A stretch of 64,000 nt of DNA, from positions 28,688-92,687 of the forward strand of contig CAJJYZ010000002.1 in the NCBI GenBank assembly GCA_905197485.1. Reading direction: 5' to 3'. Each line of letters begins with the position of its first letter. Within the stretch, counting starts at the first letter, position 1. Below are positions 58,760 to 64,000 of this stretch, in pieces. Source of the stretch: an uncultured Lachnospiraceae bacterium. Lineage in GTDB: Bacteria > Bacillota > Clostridia > Lachnospirales > Lachnospiraceae. The position numbers and the translations under genes were made by a program. The notes under the pieces were generated by a model that saw nothing but the letters and a program-made list of their open reading frames with translations, was not told where the DNA came from and did not search any database.

Positions 58760-59493
58760 ATGTGTAAAAACGTATTAGAAATTAAGCATTATTCAAAAAT
58801 CTATTCTGATAATAAAAAAGCAGTAGATGATATTAGTCTCAATGTAAAATCGGGAGAAATTCATGCTTTTATCGGACACAACGGAGCAGGAAAAGCAACA
58901 ACAATTCGTGCAGTTGTAGGAGTTATGGATTTTGAAAAAGGAGAGATTTTTATTGACGGTCATTCCGTAAAAGAGGAACCCGTAAAATGTAAATCATTGA
59001 CAGCATATATTCCAGACAATCCAGACTTGTATGAATATGTTACCGGTATTCAATATTTGAATTATATTTGCGATATGTTTTCTGTATCAAAAAAAGACAG
59101 AAAAGAACAAATTCAAGAATTAGCAGAATTATTTAAGATTACGGATAGTCTTGGAGATTTAATCAGTTCTTATTCACATGGAATGAAGCAAAAATTAGCT
59201 TTAATAGGAGCTTTTATTCATAGACCGAAATTACTTGTTTTTGATGAACCCTTCGTCGGACTTGACCCCGAAGCCTCTTTTCATTTGAAAAATTTAATGA
59301 GAAAAGCGTGTCAAAATGGAAGTGCAATTTTTTCTCTACTCATGTCTTAGAGGTAGCTGAAAAATTGTGTGATACGGTTTCTATTATAAAAAGCGGAAAG
59401 TTAATTGCCAGCGGTACAATGGAAGAGGTTAAAGGCCGCCATAGTTTAGAAGATATATTTATGGGAGTTGTTGAAAATGATGAGAAAATATAG
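58760..59493 (+). pseudogene. ABC transporter ATPase, Walker A changed and frameshifted
   Basis: The frame from ATG 58760 covers Walker A GHNGAGKAT (39-47), Q-loop region, signature SYSHGMKQK (137-144), and Walker B LLVFDEP (157-163), then ends early at 59350. The H-loop part (FFSTHVLEVAEKLCDTVSII) lies in another frame to 59493. A run of six T (59328-59333) explains it: seven would rejoin the frames into a normal 244-residue protein. Walker A also has Ala46 where Ser or Thr binds magnesium. Both changes suggest loss of function, unless slippage repairs the first. Confidence 0.88.
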
Positions 59494-61060
59494 CCTTTTG
59501 TTGAAAATGCAGTTATACAATGTTTTTGGCATAAACCGTATGCTTCATTCACACGACACAAAAGAAAAGAAACAATTTTTTATCGTCGGGATAGCAGGAA
59601 TATCCGTTATAGGAATTTTTATGTATTTAAGCGGATATATCAGTATTGCATTGGCTGAAATCGGATTGATAAAAGTTTTGCCTACGCTAATTCTTATATC
59701 CTATTCGTTGTTTATTTTGTTCTTGACTTTTTTGAAAGGGGGAAGCTGCTTAATCGGTTTAAAAGATTATGATATGGTGGTTTCTTTACCCGTTAGTAAT
59801 ACAGTAGTAATTTTAAGCCGTTTAACAAACCTTTATGCTGTCAATTTGATGATAGGAATCGTAGCAATCGCTCCTATGATGATTGTATACGGAACTTCTG
59901 GAAATCTGACATGGGAAACATATCTTATATTATTGGTTTCTCTGATGATTGCTCCGATTATCCCTATGATAGCAGCTTTGACAATCGGTGTTTTGATTTC
60001 ATGTGTTTCGTCCCATTCTAAACATTCAAACATATTTTCGTTATTATTTAGTGTTTTGGGAATCTTGTTATTTATATTTGCAGTATCACAAATGCAGACA
60101 ATGCAGGCGAAACAAGTTACGAATGTAAGTTTAATGTTTATGGAACTTATCAATCAATATTATTTGCCAGCATTTTTATTTACAAAGGCTCTCGTTTATA
60201 CAGATTTTTCAAGCCTGCTGTCATTTGTAGTGTTATCTGTTGTGATTGCGAGTGTTTTCGTAATTGTGATTTCCTATTTTTATAAAAGGCTCAATACGAT
60301 TGCTTTTTCGCATAATACACAAAAGAATTTCTGTTTAGAAAAAGTGAAAGTAAGCTCGCCATTGGGAGCTTTATATAAGAAAGAATTAAAACGATTTTTT
60401 TCATGTACCATTTATGCGTTAAATTCTTCTATTGTTATGATTTTATTGTTCGTAGCATCCACTTTTATTTTATTCGATATGCAAGATATGATTGTCAAAC
60501 AGTTAGAAGCGCTGGGAATGATAAGCATATTTCAGACTGTACTTCCATTGATGATTGCAATGCTGGTTAGTATGAACTGTACGACATCAGCTTCACTTTC
60601 GCTTGAGGGGAAAAGTAGGTGGTTAATGTGTTCGGCACCCGTAGAAGCAAAAACAATTTTACAGTCCAAAATAGCGGTTAATCTTACATTAGTATTACCT
60701 ATTTTGCTGGTTAGCATGATATTTCTTAGAATTGTATTTCCCCTATCAATAGCGGAAACTGTATTGTTGTTCATTACACCGACTGTTTATACATTTTTTA
60801 TCGCAGTTATTGGAATGTGGCTAAATATAAAATTCCCTCGATACGATTGGACGAGCGAATATTACGCAATGAAAGGTGGGGCTGTTTCTGTATTAGCAAG
60901 TATTGGGGTTGGTGCTGCTTGTAGCATTCTTCCACTTTATCTCTGTATTTTCTTCCAGAAACAAGCTCAACTTATTATAATTACTGCTACTTGTCTGGTC
61001 CTTTTGGGAACAGTCGTAATTTATCGGCGATTATGCCATATAAGACTATATAGTTACTAA
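59477..61060 (+). CDS. ABC exporter permease
   Basis: About 527 residues from ATG 59477, overlapping the ATPase stop. It has around twelve spans in two halves with a soluble loop in the middle (TQKNFCLEKVKVSSPLGALYKKEL). This is the layout of large permeases of the ABC-2/BcrB-like families found with one ATPase. The sequence is intact (no stops), though its ATPase is broken. The terminator at 61071-61120 follows. The substrate is unknown; a peptide or drug is possible. Confidence 0.85.
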   Translation: MMRKYSLLLKMQLYNVFGINRMLHSHDTKEKKQFFIVGIAGISVIGIFMYLSGYISIALAEIGLIKVLPTLILISYSLFILFLTFLKGGSCLIGLKDYDMVVSLPVSNTVVILSRLTNLYAVNLMIGIVAIAPMMIVYGTSGNLTWETYLILLVSLMIAPIIPMIAALTIGVLISCVSSHSKHSNIFSLLFSVLGILLFIFAVSQMQTMQAKQVTNVSLMFMELINQYYLPAFLFTKALVYTDFSSLLSFVVLSVVIASVFVIVISYFYKRLNTIAFSHNTQKNFCLEKVKVSSPLGALYKKELKRFFSCTIYALNSSIVMILLFVASTFILFDMQDMIVKQLEALGMISIFQTVLPLMIAMLVSMNCTTSASLSLEGKSRWLMCSAPVEAKTILQSKIAVNLTLVLPILLVSMIFLRIVFPLSIAETVLLFITPTVYTFFIAVIGMWLNIKFPRYDWTSEYYAMKGGAVSVLASIGVGAACSILPLYLCIFFQKQAQLIIITATCLVLLGTVVIYRRLCHIRLYSY

Positions 61061-61070
61061 ATATGAAAAA

Positions 61071-61120
61071 GATAAGCGTACCACTATTTCGAATGATACG
61101 CCTATCTTCTTTCATTTTTT
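61071..61120 (+). terminator. Terminator of the exporter operon
   Basis: GATAAGCGTA pairs with TACGCCTATC (one mismatch), followed by TTCTTTCATTTTTTATT. It sits 10 bases after the permease stop and may also serve the convergent ppdK gene. Confidence 0.7.
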
Positions 61121-61140
61121 ATTAAGTTCTATGAGAACTC

Positions 61141-63765
61141 CTATTTATTGTTGATAGCTGCCTGAGCTGCTGCTAATCTTGCGATTGGCACGCGGAATGG
61201 TGAGCAAGATACATAGTCTAATCCAATCTTGTGGCAGAATTCTACGGAACTTGGGTCTCCACCATGCTCTCCACAGATACCTACGTGTAATTCCGGATTA
61301 GCTGGTCTTCCTAATTTCACTGCTGTTTCCATTAATTTACCAACACCAACCTGGTCTAATTTTGCAAATGGGTCATTCTCGAAAATCTTTGTATCGTAGT
61401 AAGCCTCTAAGAACTTACCAGCGTCATCACGAGAGAATCCAAATGTCATCTGTGTTAAGTCGTTTGTACCGAAGCAGAAGAAGTCAGCTTCTTTTGCGAT
61501 TTCATCAGCTGTAAGAGCTGCTCTTGGAATCTCAATCATTGTACCAACATGGTATTTTAATTCGATTCCTGCTGCTGCGATTTCAGCGTCTGCTGTTTCT
61601 ACAACAACTTTCTTCACGTATTTAAGCTCTTTGATATCTCCGATAAGTGGAATCATGATTTCCGGGCATACATTCCAGTCAGCGTGTGCTTTCTTCACAT
61701 TGATAGCTGCACGAATCACTGCTTTTGTCTGCATCTTAGCAATCTCTGGGTAAGTAACTGCAAGACGGCATCCACGATGTCCCATCATCGGGTTGAACTC
61801 ATGAAGAGAATCAATCAGAGATTTGATTTCTTCTACTGTTTTGTTCTTTGTCTCAGCTAATTTCTGAATATCTTCCTCTGTTGTAGGAACGAACTCGTGA
61901 AGAGGCGGGTCTAAGAAACGGATTGTAACCGGATTTCCTTCTACTGCCTCGTATAATGCTTCGAAGTCTCCCTGCTGGTATGGAAGAATCTTCTCAAGAG
62001 CTTCTTCTCTTTCTTCTACTGTATCAGAGCAAATCATTTCGCGGAATGCAGCGATTCTGTCTTCTTCGAAGAACATATGCTCTGTACGGCAAAGTCCGAT
62101 ACCTTCTGCACCAAGTTCAAATGCTTTCTTAGCATCTGCCGGTGTATCAGCGTTTGTTCTAACGCCAAGTCTTCTGTATTTGTCAGCCCATCCCATGATT
62201 CTTCCGAATTCACCTGCGATTGTAGCATCTACTGTAGGAATGATTCCATCGTAAATGTTACCTGTTGTTCCGTCAAGTGAGATTGCGTCGCCTTCATGGA
62301 ATTCTTTTCCTGCCAATGTGAATCTCTTGTTTTCTTCATCCATCTTGATGTCGCCGCATCCAGATACACAGCATGTACCCATACCACGAGCAACAACGGC
62401 TGCGTGAGATGTCATACCACCACGTACTGTTAAGATACCCTGAGCAGATTTCATACCTGTGATATCTTCCGGTGATGTCTCAAGACGAACAAGAACAACT
62501 TTTTCTCCTCTTGCTGCCCATTCTACAGCGTCTTCTGCTGTAAATACGATTTTACCGCAAGCAGCTCCCGGAGAAGCTCCAAGACCTTTACCCATCGGTG
62601 TTGCAGCTTTTAATGCAGCAGCGTCAAACTGTGGGTGAAGTAATGTATCTAAGTTACGTGGGTCAATCATAGCAACTGCTTTTTCTTCGGAAATCATTCC
62701 TTCGTCTACTAAATCGCAAGCGATTTTTAAAGCAGCCTGAGCAGTTCTCTTACCGTTACGTGTCTGTAACATGTAGAGTTTCTTATCTTCGATTGTGAAC
62801 TCCATGTCCTGCATATCTCTGTAGTGGTCTTCTAATTTATCACAGATAGCAACGAACTGCGCGTAAACTTCCGGCATAACTTCTTCTAACTGTGCAATCT
62901 TCTGTGGTGTACGAACGCCGGCAACAACGTCTTCACCCTGAGCGTTCATTAAGAACTCACCCATTAATTTCTTCTCACCTGTAGCTGGGTCACGAGTAAA
63001 CGCAACACCTGTACCGGATGTCTCACCCATGTTACCGAATGCCATCATCTGTACGTTAACGGCTGTTCCCCATGAGTATGGGATATCGTTGTCACGACGG
63101 TAAACGTTAGCACGTGGGTTGTCCCATGAACGGAATACGGCTTTTACAGCTCCCATTAACTGTTCCTTCGGGTCAGTTGGGAAGTCCTCACCGATTTTTT
63201 CTTTATATTCAGCTTTGAACTGATTTGCAAGTGTCTGTAAATCTTCTGCTGTAAGGTCTACGTCCTGTGTAATACCTTTTGCTTCTTTCATCTCGTCGAT
63301 AAGTTCTTCGAAATATTTCTTACCAACTTCCATAACTACGTCAGAGTACATCTGGATAAATCTTCTGTAGCAATCCCATGCCCAACGAGGATTTCCTGAT
63401 TTCTCTGCGAGTACATTCACTACTTCTTCGTTTAAACCAAGGTTTAAGATTGTATCCATCATACCTGGCATAGAAGCTCTTGCTCCTGAACGAACAGATA
63501 CGAGAAGAGGATTCTCTTTGTCACCGAATTTCTTTCCAGTCACTTCTTCCATCTTCACGATTGCTTCCATGATTTGTCCCATGATTTCTTCGTTGATTGT
63601 TCTTCCATCCTCATAATACTGAGTACAAGCATCTGTTGTGATTGTGAATCCCTGTGGTACTGGAAGACCTAATTTTGTCATTTCAGCAAGGTTAGCGCCT
63701 TTTCCACCGAGGGTATTTCTCATGCTTGCGTCACCTTCAGTGAACATATAAACCCATTTTGCCAT
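61141..63765 (-). CDS. ppdK: Pyruvate, phosphate dikinase
   Basis: An 874-residue PPDK, which reversibly makes PEP from pyruvate, ATP and phosphate; in anaerobic Clostridia it often serves glycolysis or gluconeogenesis. The N-terminal ATP-grasp has GGKGANLAEMTKLGLPVPQGF and VRSGARASMPGMMDT; the phosphohistidine domain has GGMTSHAAVVARGMG with His near 453; the C-terminal PEP domain has GICGEHGGDPSSV with the Cys near 830. Full family length. Start ATG 63765 has AGGAGG 12 bases upstream and its own promoter at 63889-63917. Confidence 0.98.
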   Translation of the reverse strand: MAKWVYMFTEGDASMRNTLGGKGANLAEMTKLGLPVPQGFTITTDACTQYYEDGRTINEEIMGQIMEAIVKMEEVTGKKFGDKENPLLVSVRSGARASMPGMMDTILNLGLNEEVVNVLAEKSGNPRWAWDCYRRFIQMYSDVVMEVGKKYFEELIDEMKEAKGITQDVDLTAEDLQTLANQFKAEYKEKIGEDFPTDPKEQLMGAVKAVFRSWDNPRANVYRRDNDIPYSWGTAVNVQMMAFGNMGETSGTGVAFTRDPATGEKKLMGEFLMNAQGEDVVAGVRTPQKIAQLEEVMPEVYAQFVAICDKLEDHYRDMQDMEFTIEDKKLYMLQTRNGKRTAQAALKIACDLVDEGMISEEKAVAMIDPRNLDTLLHPQFDAAALKAATPMGKGLGASPGAACGKIVFTAEDAVEWAARGEKVVLVRLETSPEDITGMKSAQGILTVRGGMTSHAAVVARGMGTCCVSGCGDIKMDEENKRFTLAGKEFHEGDAISLDGTTGNIYDGIIPTVDATIAGEFGRIMGWADKYRRLGVRTNADTPADAKKAFELGAEGIGLCRTEHMFFEEDRIAAFREMICSDTVEEREEALEKILPYQQGDFEALYEAVEGNPVTIRFLDPPLHEFVPTTEEDIQKLAETKNKTVEEIKSLIDSLHEFNPMMGHRGCRLAVTYPEIAKMQTKAVIRAAINVKKAHADWNVCPEIMIPLIGDIKELKYVKKVVVETADAEIAAAGIELKYHVGTMIEIPRAALTADEIAKEADFFCFGTNDLTQMTFGFSRDDAGKFLEAYYDTKIFENDPFAKLDQVGVGKLMETAVKLGRPANPELHVGICGEHGGDPSSVEFCHKIGLDYVSCSPFRVPIARLAAAQAAINNK

Positions 63766-63888
63766 GTCTTTACGACCTCCTATAAATTTTTATTAATACA
63801 TCACAGGGAACTTGCTGACTCTCCGGACTGTCCCTGCTTTATATTACAAATACATAATGTGACATATTACGCCACATATACCATACTT

Positions 63889-63917
63889 ATTTTAAACGGT
63901 TTTCTCAGGTTCGTCAA
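63889..63917 (-). promoter_or_regulatory. ppdK promoter
   Basis: Minus strand TTGACG (63912-63917), 17 bases, TAAAAT (63889-63894). The leader of about 115 bases has a CAGGGA/TCCCTG stem enclosing GTCCGGAGAGTC; no known riboswitch is recognised. Confidence 0.75.
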
Positions 63918-63921
63918 GAGG

Positions 63922-63987
63922 TTCCCTTTGGGGACGTAGTATTTTTATAAACCATTTATGATAATGTCCTAATATACCCCAAGGGAA
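63922..63987. repeat. REP-like palindrome at the right edge
   Basis: TTCCCTTtGGGG (63922-63933) pairs with CCCCAAGGGAA (63977-63987), and GGGGACGTAGTATTTTTATAAACC on one arm shares ACTACGTCCC with the repeat at 54788-54799. It may continue beyond the window. The loop holds no gene. Confidence 0.5.
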
Positions 63988-64000
63988 AATGTCCCATCTG

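Overview
The window looks like the chromosome of a gut Lachnospiraceae (Clostridia, low-GC Firmicutes). The grounds are the codon use, strong AGGAGG-type ribosome sites, a single-chain PurL, pyruvate phosphate dikinase, DUF4317 and DUF6062 proteins and TIGR01906-type membrane protein. No rRNA, tRNA or CRISPR array was found.

Positions 1 to about 33.8 kb are most of a temperate siphovirus prophage. Its left end, with the expected holin/lysin genes and left attachment site, lies outside the window. Read from right to left it holds: a serine recombinase next to the right junction; a DUF4258/MqsA-like toxin-antitoxin pair; a DUF4041/GIY-YIG protein; an ImmA-like protease; the repressor; a divergent switch with three TCAC-N5-GTGA operators; a Cro-like gene; early genes; and a replication module (Gp157, AAA, DUF669 SSB-like, ERCC4 nuclease, CHC2 primase, DUF927 helicase) followed by iteron-like repeats. 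After these come many small genes (Lar, YopX, DUF551-like and Cys-rich proteins), an ArpU-like late regulator, HicA/HicB with its own strong promoter, and the packaging, head and tail genes: terminase, portal, minor capsid, scaffold, capsid, connectors, tail tube, Gp15, tape measure, Dit, Gp37-like and a partial fibre/baseplate protein. Several real genes are below 60 codons. The minor capsid protein has a C-terminal domain resembling a BECR/RelE-type RNase and is followed by an overlapping small acidic gene, a likely toxin-immunity pair. The prophage cuts off the 3' end of a host lipoprotein gene of the NMT1/SsuA type.

From 33.8 to 56.5 kb lie ordinary host genes: a cold shock protein; a zinc-ribbon/DUF6062/ZIP operon; DUF4317; an operon of methyltransferase, QueA, LRR protein, VWA protein and MoxR ATPase; PurL; a LysR regulator; a Crp/Fnr regulator divergent from a DMT transporter, with a palindrome at about -41.5; an XPD-type helicase fused to a Cas4-like nuclease; and YrvL-like and XRE membrane regulators. 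REP-like repeats with GGGAC motifs lie at 54.8-54.95 kb and at the right edge.

From 56.5 to 61 kb is an accessory region. On the minus strand is a decayed unit: a response regulator frameshifted at its last codons, no kinase, and an ABC ATPase fragment. On the plus strand is a regulator/ABC exporter cassette whose two promoters carry matching palindromic operators. Its ATPase has lost the Walker A Ser/Thr and carries a one-base frameshift. The window ends with ppdK and its promoter.
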